Assembly (NCBI GenBank): GCA_021399445.1
Contig: JAJTUQ010000005.1
Location: 434,001 to 498,000 of the forward strand
Source of the DNA: Xylogone sp. PMI_703
Taxonomy: Eukaryota > Ascomycota > Leotiomycetes
Direction: 5' to 3'
DNA length: 64,000 bases
Positions 1 to 11,576 of the stretch are shown here, piece after piece. Within the stretch, counting starts at the first letter, position 1, and every line of letters starts with the position of its first letter. The notes below the pieces were generated by a model. The model was not told the origin of the DNA. It saw only the letters and a list, made by a program, of their open reading frames with translations, and made no database searches. The position numbers and the translations under genes were made by a program.

Positions 1-2519
1 ACCGAGCGCTCACCGTGTTCAGCTGCCCAGGAGGCTGATGTGCTATGGTACGGTACGCTGTAGGATTGCTGTTTTGGAGAATATGCTTAACTTGAAACAT
101 GTGGTGGTTATTAGTATATTACGGCACATTTGTTGCGTGGAATGTGTCGGCTGGAGGAGCAGTATCAGCGGTCAGCAGCAGCGACAACATCAGAATATAC
201 AGTAGCTGTTGTGATACTTGTAAAGCAATTAAATTGATCAATTAAACCAGACACTTGCCGACGTAATGTGATTCATAATCATACGCGCGGTGTGTTTCAA
301 AGGGGATATTATGAAATTTCGGATAATCCGTGGAGATGAAAATTTTTCGTGGATATCGAGATTAGATTATTTGAAATGATATTATTGTTTTCTGTGTACT
401 GTATCACCACTTTTGCAACGCGCGACGGAACGCCTAGAAATTGAGATTAGCTGATTAATAGTCCGGTAGGCTATGGATGTAGCTAATCGTGGTGCTGTGC
501 TGGGCAGCCTCCGCAGCCTAATTCACTGCATCTACGTCTTCTATTGCCCAGCTCGTTCCAGCTGACTCAGCTTGTCAGTGCAAAATGCTGGAACAAATTG
601 TACTGCGTACGGAGTATTCACCAAGTAGACAGTGCACGAGCAACATACTGTATTGTGCATCGTTCCCTATGCGAACGTGTTCTTCGCATAGGGAACGAGG
701 GGCGCTCGATGACTGAGGTACCGTACCGTACCTCCGTAGCTGAGGATGTACCTTCCAATGTACTGATACTGTGTATACTTCCAAGCGATACGACTGGGCC
801 AACGAGAGCGAGTTGCTGTTGCTTTTGTTTACAGTATTGCCATCTTTCCCTCTCGCAAGTGTTTTATCCGGGACGAAAACATACTTGAAGTACAGTACAG
901 TACCACAAACCAGCACAGTACTGTCCTGTAGGCGTATTACAGTATGGCCGTCAGTGGACCCTTCTGCCAAGCTGCTGCCAAGTTGTGGGCAAGCAGCCAC
1001 CCGTCTGCGAGTCTCTTGATCCACTTCTCTCCGCCACCGAGAAAGATGACCGAGATGCATCTCTTCTCTTGCTCTGAACTTCCTTCTTTGCTCGCTCTAC
1101 TAACTGGCATTATCGGCTACTTTAATTCTATTCATGCTGTCCTGTTGCCTTTCATGCCATTGAGTGTATTACACGCTCTCAATTGTCTATGTCGATGCGC
1201 AAGACCAGGAAAGACAAAGACCATCACGACTCCCCCTCGATCGCCGATTGCAATTTTTCTAGTGCAGCTTGGCTCCCCCATAGAGGCGTCCATGGCGGGC
1301 TTGGCCCCAAAGTCCCTCCCAGCACACACGTCACTCTTGGCCTGCCGGATCTCCGAACCACAGTCGGAGTGCAACGTTGGACCAACAAAGGGGACAAAAG
1401 GGGGACTTACATTCGCTACAACTAATAACTGGATTGCTCGTGTGCCGATTGCCTTGCTCGTATTGGCACTATCGATATCTGTCCTGTGGTGCTGGAATGC
1501 GTCCCGGATACGTAATCAAGCACTTATCGACGCGCGCAATGGCGATAGCGATACGACCACGGCGCTATGTAGGGCGAGAACAGGGCGTAACCATCACCAC
1601 AGTAATGCGTAACTTGCCGTGCGCAAAGACACAGACACGAAAAAATGAAGAGAGTAGGACCCGGCTCCAGTTTTCGTTTACCCCTGATCTTCCCATCTGA
1701 AGCGCCGGCAATGCTGCAGCCGACCTGAGGGGTCCACTCCACGGCAAGCTGGGAGATGGAACTGGCAAGACGACTGTTTCAGGGGCAAGGTCGCTGTGCT
1801 TGGCCAAGTGGCTGGAGAGCGAGAGCCGCCCTGGAAGCTCCTGGGGCAGCAAGCCTCAGCAGCCAAACAGCAGACGCAGCAGACACTGCACCCTGTAGCT
1901 CTGCACATCCCCAAGGGCAGATCGCCTTGGCATCATCGCAAAACTACACGCTTTGGTCCTGCAGCTATTCAAGGTTCTTTTTACTTTTCGCACGCTTGTT
2001 GCTCAATGTGGACACCAGATCGCTCAATCGTCGGTCTTACGGAGCGTAGTCTCTGCGGCCTCCAGCAACCCATCTCATCCATTTGCTGTCTGCATATGAA
2101 GAGCAGCTTGCTGGTTTTACCCCTGGATCATCATCTTGTCCCAATTGAGTAGGGCGTAAATACTTCAAGCACCCGGGACGCGTACAGCAAGTTGCAGCTA
2201 TGGTACGGTATGGTTATCGACTGTACCCGGGAACATGCGGTACATGCCATGACACCGTAAGAAGTTACCAAGAGAACGTACCGGTACAACGCCTCTACCT
2301 CCGCCACCCCAGGTTTTGGCTGAAGGTGCTAAGTATATCCCTACATACGGTACCATAAAGTGGGCTGCTTGGTTCTCCTGGGTCCTCTCGCTCTGCATTG
2401 AAACATTATTCCCACATTCCACATGCTCAATAATCCTGGAGAGGGGAGCAACAGCTGGACCTGGCTCGCCCGGGAACCTTTTTAACTCCCATTCCCACCC
2501 GAGCCACCTTCCCATATAG
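1..2519. other. Gene-free region with small repeats
   Basis: No reading frame here has the composition, splice pattern or motifs of a gene. Frames on both strands are short and start on weak codons. Visible structure is limited to a 15-bp perfect hairpin at 661-697 and several scattered copies of a GGTACGGTA-like string on either strand, near 46, 718, 2203 and 2345. Distal regulatory DNA of the acyltransferase downstream is possible. Confidence 0.5.
661..697. repeat. Perfect 15-bp inverted repeat (hairpin)
   Basis: The arm CGTTCCCTATGCGAA at 661-675 is followed by a 7-nt loop and its exact reverse complement at 683-697. It lies in gene-free DNA, so it could be a miniature-element remnant or a hairpin. 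No target-site duplication is evident. Confidence 0.8.
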
Positions 2520-3056
2520 AATCTCTCGACCCTCTTTCTCGACCTTGTTAAAACGCCTTTTCTACCCGCCGTCTTTGATCAGCACAGTCATCTTGTGTTA
2601 TCCACTCCTTTGCTCACCGGTCCCATCTTCTCTTTTCGCTTCTGACGCTCTATTCTCCCTGTGGTCCCTCTTTAGCCCACGTTGCAGCGGATAATTACCC
2701 CGTCATGATATGATAAAAAGTGGCCCGTCTCGTCGTCCTTGTCTCTCGATTCTGCCCTCCTGGTATTATTACTGTATTACTTTAGCAAGGAGAGGGCCCC
2801 GTCCACCCTTTCCCTTTCGCTACTGTGTGCACCCCTCCCCTCGTGCTTCCTCGGCTCTCTCCCTCCCTCCCCAGGCCACTTCACGACTACAACGACCATC
2901 TTTCTTCATTCCTTCTACTTCTCTCTTCTCACGATTGAGTCGGGGAATATTTGGGTTACTTAGTTTTTTATTTACGACCTCTTTTTTTCTCTCTTTGTCT
3001 CTTTTGGATTCGTCCATACGCCACTCCTTTAAAAGCTTATTTATTTTTGGCACACC
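2520..3056 (+). promoter_or_regulatory. Pyrimidine-rich promoter and 5' leader of the acyltransferase gene
   Basis: The strand turns strongly C/T-rich (runs of CTCTTT, CCTCCCTCC and TTTTTTTCTCTC) up to the ATG at 3057. CT tracts immediately upstream of the start are a known feature of well-expressed filamentous-fungal promoters. No clear TATA box is seen. Extent and function are inferred. Confidence 0.5.
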
Positions 3057-4850
3057 ATGGGTGCTCACGCTGCGCCGTCGACCAGGAACGTCAAGTGGGT
3101 TGAGGTACGTTTGGCATCATGAATCACCACTCGGCATTTTCCATCTTAACACATACTACACCCGCAATTCAAACTAATTCAAACCAATTGCACTGACTGT
3201 GATCGTTTCTTTATTTTAAAACACATTTTAAGAAAGAAAGAAAAAACCCAATTCTAACTCAACCACACAGGGTCTCCGTGGTCTCACCTCCTTCCTCGTC
3301 ATCATCACTCACATCGCCCGCGCCTTCGACTACCCCCTCTTCTTCCCCCGCGACAACAACGACGACTACACCCAGCCGCGCTTCTGGCAGCTCCCCATCT
3401 TCCGCATCCCCTTCCAAGGCCGCGTCGGCGTCCCCATCTTCGCCTTTCTCACCGGCTTCGTCTGCGCCTACAAGCCCCTCCGTTTAGCCTACCAGAGCCA
3501 CAATCAGTCCGGCTCCCTGCGCTCCATTGCCAAAAGCGCCTTCCGACGTGCACCTCGACTCATCTTGCCCGCGGCCATTGCCACCACTATCAGCTGCATC
3601 CTGACCTACTTGGGCGCCTACCGCGTTTCGAGCCTTTGCGATGCCTTCTACGTGCGGTATGACTCCCCGATCAAGAGGGAAACGCTATTTCTGGAGCTGA
3701 AGAGGTGGCTGGAGATGCTGGGGCATACCTGGACGAGCACGGAGAACGTCTATGATCGCCATCAGTGGGCCATGAGGCCGTTGTTGATCGGGGCGTTCCA
3801 GGTGTATATCGTGCTGGCTGCGACTATGGGGATGAAATTCAAGTATAGGATCACTGTGCATGGGATGTTGATGGCTTATTGGTGGGGGAATAAGAAGGAT
3901 TTCACTGGTAAGCTTTCCTCTGTTGTATTGGTTCTTTTTTTGTCGAGGAAGATGTCTTTTTGGGAGGATGGTCTTCAGGGTGTCTACACAATGGCTCAAT
4001 TGGTGGTCTATCCTTGGATCTATTGATTGAGGAGTAGAGACGAGAAACAAAGAGAGCAGCACATGGCTAACGTACTTCAGAAACCTTTGGCTCTCTCATC
4101 ACCCTCGGTACTCTCCTTGCTGAGCTCTCGCTGCATCAACCAACTCAGAACTTCCTCGCCAACCACAGCCGCATCTTCACCTGGGTCATCGCGCCCATTG
4201 TCCTCCTTACCGGACTCTACCTGGGCTCCTACCCTCACGAACACTACGAATGGTCTCCGTGGTCTGACAGCATGCACCAATACTTCGTCGTCAACCCAGA
4301 CCCCATCACTCACGAGCCCCGCGGCAGCCTCCTCGTCCCCCACGAGACCTCGCCCCTCCGTCGAATGAGCAGCATCGCTGTGCAACTAAGCGCAATCTCC
4401 ATCTTCCTCTCCCCATCCTTCCGCGAGGTCCTTAGCTCTCGCTGGCTCATCTGGCTCGGCAGTCACAGTTTCGCCGTCTATCTCGTCCACGGCACGATCC
4501 TGCGCACCGTCGGCATGTGGATCGCGTACGGCACGTCGATAGAGGCCTTCGTCCCCGGACACCACGAGAAGGACGGCACTTGGATCGATCACACCTACCT
4601 CCAGCGCAAGAGTGGCAGCCACGTCATTGCTGCCGTCGTTGTTTTCGTGATGCTGACCTATATTGCGGCTTGGGCGTGGATGAAGTACGTGGATACTGCA
4701 TGTGCGCAGGCGACGCAGTGGTTAGAGAAGAAAGTGTTTAGCGACGAGGACGAGGGCACAAGCCGGCAACGTGATGCGGAGAAAGGATACGGTGGGACTC
4801 ACCTAAACGGCGACGCGAGGAGGACGAACGGATCGGTATCACCACCTTGA
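3057..4850 (+). CDS. Acyltransferase-3 family integral membrane protein
   Basis: Three exons (3057-3104, 3271-3907, 4081-4850) give 484 residues. Introns are GTACGT...CACAG and GTAAGC...TTCAG, and both junctions keep frame. The start is the ATG in CACCATGG context. The N-terminus has the acyltransferase-3 signature GLRGLTSF with R19 and H30 in R-x10-H spacing, the presumed catalytic pair. About eight or more hydrophobic segments follow, and the tail is polar and acidic. The family transfers acyl groups from CoA donors to sugars, sterols or other acceptors at membranes; fungal members are mostly uncharacterised and the substrate cannot be inferred. Length matches fungal homologues. Confidence is high for family, low for substrate. 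Confidence 0.88.
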
Positions 4851-7431
4851 TTATAGCAAAAATTCCTTTTTTTGTACCTGGGCATGGGAAATGTAGGGTT
4901 TTACATATAAATGGCGTCTATAAGTAGTTACTGCTTTTTTTTATTTCCGCCGGCATAGCGGTCGTAGCGTTTACAAACTGCGCATTTGGGAGCATGGGCA
5001 TATACTTGCTGTTCCATTTCTTAGGGGAAATTTCCTTTTTGCATGGGTATTGTGTGTGTGTGTGTGTGTGTGTACATAGAAAACATGTATGGTCCTAAGG
5101 TGTATTCTCAGTGGTGGCTGTAAGAGCAAAAGATGTCGAGCATTTTTCTGAGCTCGGCTCCAAGGATTTTGTCCCTGAAAATTACAGGAAATTCTGATCT
5201 TATTTTACTGTTACTGTTTTGCTTGAGACGAAGAGAGTAGACTCGACTGGTCTGCTTTAAGTGTATGATTAGCCTGCTCGACTTGTACGAAAAAAATACT
5301 AATCAAGCTTGGTTGCTCTTTTAAGATTAATTGTGGAGTTAGGAGTCTATTTTAAGTCTTAAATAACATGCTGAGATAACCAAATACATGTTGCGAAAAC
5401 ATCTAAGTCAAGTCTAAAAGAATCGAACCCGGAACTAATCTCTAGGTCTCATCCACATACTGCACGTGGGGTCCAAAGACTGTCGTATTTCATATTTGTA
5501 AATCCTTATTGGATGATCTTTTGGTGCATTTGATGGAGTGAATCAAAAAGATAGATAGGAGGCTTCGAAGCAGAGACTTTGAGCTGGAATAATGACTGAG
5601 AATAGTGAATATGGAAGAGCTTTTGAATTACCATAGACATCGAGCATACTTGATGAGATAAGTGAAATGAAAATACTGTGCTAAAGACTCTAACTGTCAT
5701 CATAAAGCTTCTTAAAAAAGAGTGGCGTCAGGTTCAAAGGCGGAGTTCGACTAAGTCGACAAGGAAGCAAGATAGACCTGGAAATTGTAATCATAGTTGA
5801 CATTATCGCACCACGGATGAAGCAGCTCTGGCAAGTTAGAAGTCTTTTACAAGTACAACAATTTCGAAAATGACCTGGATTACCTCTATCGCCTGTCAAA
5901 ATGAACGAAAATGGACTCCCTAGTAATCTACTCAGTGAAGGCTCCAATTAACCGGAGTAGAGTTGACATTAGAAGCTGTGGGAACGGAGGATGATTTACT
6001 GGTAGTAAGATCCATACAGCTTTGATTGTGGGAATGTATTCTGAGCAAGAACTGAAAAGGAACTGGTGATTAAAGAGAGCAAGAGCCGAAAAAGCCCGAA
6101 GTACACTCGGATGTAACCATTCCTGTTGTATCTGAAAACGGGAATTGGGTATCATTCTCTCACAAACTAAACCGGCTGGAAGAGCACATCATTTCTTATA
6201 TTAATTGGCTATGATTGATACGCTTCCAGACCAGAAAGGCGGCACCAATCACAGGCTTCCATCCGTAAAGTCTTACGGCAGTGGCCATCAGGCTAAGAAG
6301 TTATTGCAACGCTATATAGTGTGTCTTGTCAGGACTAAGGGTTAATCACTCCGTATATATAGCAGGGAGCCATAATACAGATGTTGGCTGAGGCCTATTG
6401 GCTTGAGCGTATACGGGTAGTTTACTCGTGATGTGTAGAGGTCGAACACCTACCGTATACAGTCAATTCATGGTCCTGGACACTTCTGGAAGCCCCCTCT
6501 TTGCTCCAATGCTGATGAATGCCCACCTTTTCCGCAAACGACGGGCGCAAGGACGGATGTAAGATCTCGTTCGAGAGTTGAGTATGATAACTTCAACATT
6601 ATGTGGTAAAGAATATTCTATATTTATATGCTCCAATACAATATTACAGTACTGTAATGCTTATAAGCTAATAGTGCGTTAAGTATCTGTGGATTTATTA
6701 ATGCAGGGGAGGACGTGGAAACACTGCTAGTCACACATGATGCTCGCAAAGGTACGAGGATGCGCGTTCCCCCGGCTCACATGTTTATATAACTTTTCTG
6801 TTGGTTGCAGAATCGGTCTTGCATTAACGCAAAAGGAAAATTGAAGATGCTTGCTAGACACATGGTAAAGATCAGACCAGATCATTATGATTCTTCGCAC
6901 TGTCATAACTTAAAATGCACACTTACCCTAGTAGGCAACTATTCGCATTTAGTATTGCGACATACGTATAGCGAGCGTCAAGCACCATTGCTAGTTTAAG
7001 TCAGGAAGGAAAACATATTACTTCAGGGTAAGCTTAGTATAGCTTGCTGACGTATGGTGCTCCTCCATAGGCCAGAGCCTAGAATCTAGAGCCGAACCAC
7101 CTCGGTCGAAGAATCACAATTAAAGATACTGCGTGCTTTGGGCCTAGCCTCGTGAAAATATAGCTAGAAAGGTACGGATGTATCGATTAGAGGTAAGAAG
7201 GATCACAAAATCACCGACTCGGCGCTTCTCATTCTCTCTCTATTGGGCTTGGTACGGCTAGTAAGCAGTAAACAGAGGTATACATAGGCATGTCTTTAAG
7301 ACATATATAGTTATAGTGAGATCTCCATGAAATAGTTAGTATATTAGAAACCGCAAAAGTTTGTTTATCGCAAGGCTCACTCAGCGACGGCACAGCTATC
7401 GCCTAGATTATCTTCAGGACTGACATACAAT
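4851..7431. other. Intergenic region without a supported gene
   Basis: About 2.6 kb downstream of the acyltransferase holds only short frames on either strand (for example minus 5506-6155) with no recognisable motif. It contains the TG microsatellite at 5051 and a weak tRNA B-box look-alike near 5420. Base composition becomes more AT-rich toward 6600. Confidence 0.5.
5051..5073. repeat. (TG)n microsatellite
   Basis: An uninterrupted run of about twelve TG units lies in the region downstream of the acyltransferase. It is probably length-polymorphic between strains. Confidence 0.9.
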
Positions 7432-8271
7432 ATGAAGTGGCTTGCCGCAGGGACTTTAGTCTCATTATTATCCATTACTCATGCCCAGCGAGATCAGTTA
7501 GTTTTGAATGTATGGCACTAGATATCTCCCCATGTTATGTCCTTAAGATCATTTCTAACCACGCTAGAATTGTTCAGTGGGATGATGTTCAAGTATCGAA
7601 CGAAGATGGTTGTGGACAATTTGTCTTCAGTGGGGTCGATATATACCAGGTGAACTAATAGTCTGATAATCCATACCGGGCTGAGCTTATATTTCGAACT
7701 TTAGGGGATCTTTGTATCATCTGAGTTTGGTCAGTTGCCAATTTTAAATACGACGGTAACTGATGCGTGCACGCCTTATAATGCAAACGATACAACTGTC
7801 TTCTCTCCGTTTGGATTTGCAACTTCAAAACCAAATGTAGCCGCTGTTAACGGTCTTCCACTTGATCTTCAAATTGTCGACGCCAACAATTTCAACCTTG
7901 TTGGCAGTGCCAGCTTTTCAATTGGAGCCCAGCTTGATGAATCAGAAGTAAGATCAAATACAAAATGAATTTTGAAAGACTTTTCATTTGCGTGGCGAAC
8001 GCAGGCTAACTACTTCAAATAGCTTCATAACAGCAACTTGACTGTACAGGTTGGTACATTGGCAACTGATTTCAATATAGTCAACCAAGAATCCACCTTT
8101 ACTTTCACTCCCGCGACTGATGGCCCAGGCCCCTACAAGATTGAAATTGACAATCTTGAGCCTTACATTTTATTCGAAGTGACTGCCGACTTGCTCAATG
8201 GCCGTAGCCTTGTTCGCCACCTTACATTCTTCACGGATGATGTCGTTCTTGAAATCGAACCTACTGCATAG
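7432..8271 (+). CDS. Small predicted secreted protein, function unknown
   Basis: Four exons (7432-7509, 7578-7649, 7705-7947, 8023-8271), all in phase 0, give 213 residues. Donors are GTATGG, GTGAAC and GTAAGA; acceptors are TTCAG, TTTAG and AATAG. The N-terminus (MKWLAAGTLVSLLSITHAQ) is a classic signal peptide, with predicted cleavage after THA. The rest is hydrophilic with several N-glycosylation sequons (NTT, NDT, NLT) and few cysteines. It probably forms a beta-rich extracellular domain, judging from alternating hydrophobic stretches. No family is recognised; it could be a cell-wall or effector-type protein. It is convergent with the secreted-protein gene at 8717-9634. The exon structure is well supported by frame continuity; the function is unknown. 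Confidence 0.7.
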
Positions 8272-8716
8272 GGCGTGTTTGAAACAGAGCATGTAATCCT
8301 TGTATTGAAGGTCTAGAATAATGTCTATTTGACAAAGATGAATTCGTTTTAAATACTGGATACTCGATGGCATTTCATTCTCAAGCGGAGACTTTATTTC
8401 AATAGCGGAAGATATCGGAAATGCTACTCTCAATATCTGGAGTCTGTATGTAGTCCTCACTTCATCAGTACTTAGATTATCTAGCCGAAAATTTTATGAC
8501 ATAGGTGTACATATATTTATTCCATCTAATCGGATATGAAATAACTCGAGGTGATATATTAACAATAATTTCATAGATTTGTTAAGAAAAAGATCATAAA
8601 TCTAAAACTATAAATTCATCTCATGATAGGATGTCTCATTTCACAGGGACAGGCGTATAGTTACGCTTATGTAATTAGCTATAGATTGTACATTTTGTTG
8701 GGCCTGCCCTTCCATG
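8272..8716. other. Short AT-rich spacer between convergent secreted-protein genes
   Basis: It should hold the 3' untranslated ends of both flanking genes. AATAA-like strings occur on both strands. No reading frame is supported. Confidence 0.5.
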
Positions 8717-9634
8717 TCACATAAACTGTGGCGACAATGCTATGGACATGGATCCAGCTTGTTTACAAGCGAACGGGTCTGTGAAAATATCAACATTATT
8801 CAAGGCTACGTCCACTCTTGCGTTGGTGTGTGCAGTGACTTCCAAAGCCTGTATCCGGTTTGGGTCTATGTTTAGCTTCCAAACCTCGAAGATACTGGCG
8901 AATACCCAATCCGGGTTACCAACTGCTGCGTTGTTGATATATGAAGCCCATGCACATCCAGCTGCAAGCGTTAGAGTTATACTCATGAGCAGTCCGGTGC
9001 TTGGTGATCCTATCTGAACAGCAACACTTGTCGTACTACCCGGTTGGGGGTTGGCTGCTGTGAATGCATTTGTGGTAGCAATACCAGCGGCTTCTGAATC
9101 ACCCTCATTCCAAGTCGGTGTAGGTAGGTCACTGTCTCCGATTATATTCATACTGTCTATCTCTAGCCCAATGAAGTTCGCATCGTCATCGAACACTTCT
9201 ACCAGATTTCCTGGTGCAGAGACAAGCGAAAGGTTCGGACATGTTGCTGTTTCCTGCCGTCTAGTCGAGTTGCTCCTACGGAAATTTTGACCATTCGTAC
9301 ACACTGCGCTTATTGACTGTATACCTAATGTGCTTGATTGACATTTGCACGTCGGGTTGTCCGTATCTACAGTGTGTATCAATCCGCTTGAGCAGTCGGG
9401 GGTGCTAAAAGTTTGCCACTGGCAGTTCGATCCGAAGGCTGTCAGACTATTGACCCCGTGTGCAAACGTATTTCCAACCGCGGGTACCCGCATACACCCG
9501 GAACCTGATGCTGATACTAAGAAGTATGAGGATCCAGAGGTTAGCGTGCATTGCTGGTTGTAATGTACCGCCAAACCTCCGGCTTTAACAGCTGTAACCC
9601 AGCAAATAAACGCTTTCCACGTGAGTAAAACCAT
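8717..9634 (-). CDS. Predicted secreted cysteine-containing protein with a dibasic linker
   Basis: An intronless frame of 305 residues starts at an ATG. Residues 1-18 form a signal peptide (MVLLTWKAFICWVTAVKA). The N-terminal part, to about residue 120, is rich in Cys, Ser and Thr, including closely spaced cysteines around CKC. A basic linker RRSNSTRR follows at about 122-129, resembling a kexin (KR/RR) cleavage site. The C-terminal part is mostly cysteine-poor, with a proline/aspartate-rich start, and looks like a compact beta domain. The protein may be processed into two chains in the Golgi; this is inference. No family is recognised. A cell-wall or secreted virulence/symbiosis factor is possible, but nothing in the sequence decides it. 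Confidence 0.7.
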   Translation of the reverse strand: MVLLTWKAFICWVTAVKAGGLAVHYNQQCTLTSGSSYFLVSASGSGCMRVPAVGNTFAHGVNSLTAFGSNCQWQTFSTPDCSSGLIHTVDTDNPTCKCQSSTLGIQSISAVCTNGQNFRRSNSTRRQETATCPNLSLVSAPGNLVEVFDDDANFIGLEIDSMNIIGDSDLPTPTWNEGDSEAAGIATTNAFTAANPQPGSTTSVAVQIGSPSTGLLMSITLTLAAGCAWASYINNAAVGNPDWVFASIFEVWKLNIDPNRIQALEVTAHTNARVDVALNNVDIFTDPFACKQAGSMSIALSPQFM

Positions 9635-11576
9635 CGTTCCGTGTGTCAGGGCGGTTTGTTGTGCAGAGTGAAGGAGGGCTAGTTATAGCACAGATCGACG
9701 TAATAGGGTAACGGGAGGGTAGCTACTAGATTGCCAACGATATCTTAAAGCCTAAAAGTTCTACAAGACAAATTGATCTCTGACCTCCCAAGTGGGAGCT
9801 GAGCTGTAGCTTTATAGTTGCGACCCCCGTGGTATCTTCCCATTCTCCCTTCCTCAAGCTTTTACCACCTGATACCGTGTTAGTTAGAGCTAAGCTGCTT
9901 ACAGGAGTCCAAACCGTGCGTATCTTGCCATTACATGCGAAACAGGAGAGCATGCACCCGGTTGGTATTAGGGCTTGCTTCTACTAAGCACTGGGCATGA
10001 TTCATTTCGTCGAATCAGCTGTGGGTGGTGGAGTATACTGTGTTTTCATAATATAAAAGAGCATACTATTAAAACTACATAAGCTTTAAGGGATATAATT
10101 TTTATCGGCTAATTATATAAAGTAGTCATGCTTGTTTAATTTTTAAATAACAAATTTTAATAATTTATTATATACTAGATTAGGCTAAATATAACGCTTC
10201 TCATGAAAACTACTTCTTATATTACGCTATGCGTCAGGTATAACTTATCCCTTCAACCATAGGTAAAACCAGGACATAGCTACTAATTCTCCAATGGTGT
10301 TAAAAACACTTAGTATCACCTAATGACTCTGAGATCAGTAATTCATAGCTTGGTGATAATAAACCTATACCGTGGCTATTTATTATTGGAATGCTCTTAA
10401 CTTTTGTGCAGTCAACGCCTTACGTTCCACAAATTTCATTGATCAAAGTTTGTTAACGTTCTTCACAAAGTAAAACATCTCATCTGTGATATAAATTAAA
10501 TCTCAATTTATTTTTTTGCCTCATTTGGCACTTTACCACACTTAATCCCCCCGCTTATATCTACAGTACTTCATTTGGCGCTTTCCACAAGTGCTTATCC
10601 GCTTATTAAGTCTCGCAGCCGTGGCAGCGGCTGTAAACGGAGAACCGGCCGTCGAAGCGGTTGTATTAACAACTTCGGTGGTGGACGGCTGTGATTAACT
10701 TAAATTGAAGTACTTAGTAAGATACTAATAATCTTACTATAGTTCACCATTACAATCAATATCTGATCACACCTAGTCTTAGGGGTATTTCTAGCGTCTG
10801 ACAAAAACCAGGGGCTCAAATTTTTAAGGTGCTCAGAGTGTAAACTTTGATTATAAGCCTCGGATCAGGTATTCAGGCTAACAAAAGGGGCCTGGTTAAA
10901 AGTAAGCATAACTGTAATAAGAGTTTTGTGTTTTACTGCTAATTATAACGCACCCTGCAGTGGATGGCCTGCGCACGCAAAAGAGGTCTTATACACACGT
11001 GTAGGACATGACATATCTGGATTTGACTGTGATTCTATTTTCAATAGATGAAAGTGCCCTGGTAACATTTATACGACTTAATTATTTTGTCTGCCGTTAG
11101 CATTTAGGATAGATGGGAAGTTTTCAAGCTGCACTTTGTCACGCGATCCACCGTTGTTAACTTCTGACAACATGACGCCCTTAGAAAGAGAGAGCAGTTT
11201 TAGACACATCTTAATTAAGTTGGTTAATGATGAACAGCTATTGGTGGAATAATCTCATGACATGTATGGTGAACCAATCGCCTCCCACTCCCCGACCTTG
11301 CGTTCTAAAGATCCCACTGTTGAAACATTCCCGACGGGAAATCCGATTCGGATATGTCACTCATGGGAATACCGGAAATGTAACAACTTCTTGAGAGTGT
11401 CTTGACCTCACTTGATCTTTTACTACAACTGGTATCAAACTCTTGTCGTCTAACAACCCCGCTATTCTCGAGCGCAACGACGCCACAGTTCACGTACTAC
11501 GTTTTCATTGAGATTAGAGCTTAGCCGCTTCGTAAACCCCTTGGAATCTACTGATGATAACTCAGAGCCGTCCATA
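9635..11576. other. AT-rich intergenic island
   Basis: From about 10030 to 11200 the DNA is strongly AT-rich, with many TA steps and stop codons in all frames. This resembles fungal repeat DNA after C-to-T mutation (RIP-like), but no transposon domain can be read. The last few hundred bases should include the NRPS-like gene's promoter. Confidence 0.45.

Noticed and set aside
5405..5470. tRNA-like B-box (GGGTTCGATTC on the minus strand)
   Set aside because: The flanking sequence does not form a T-stem or acceptor stem and no A-box lies at the right distance, so it is not called as a tRNA.
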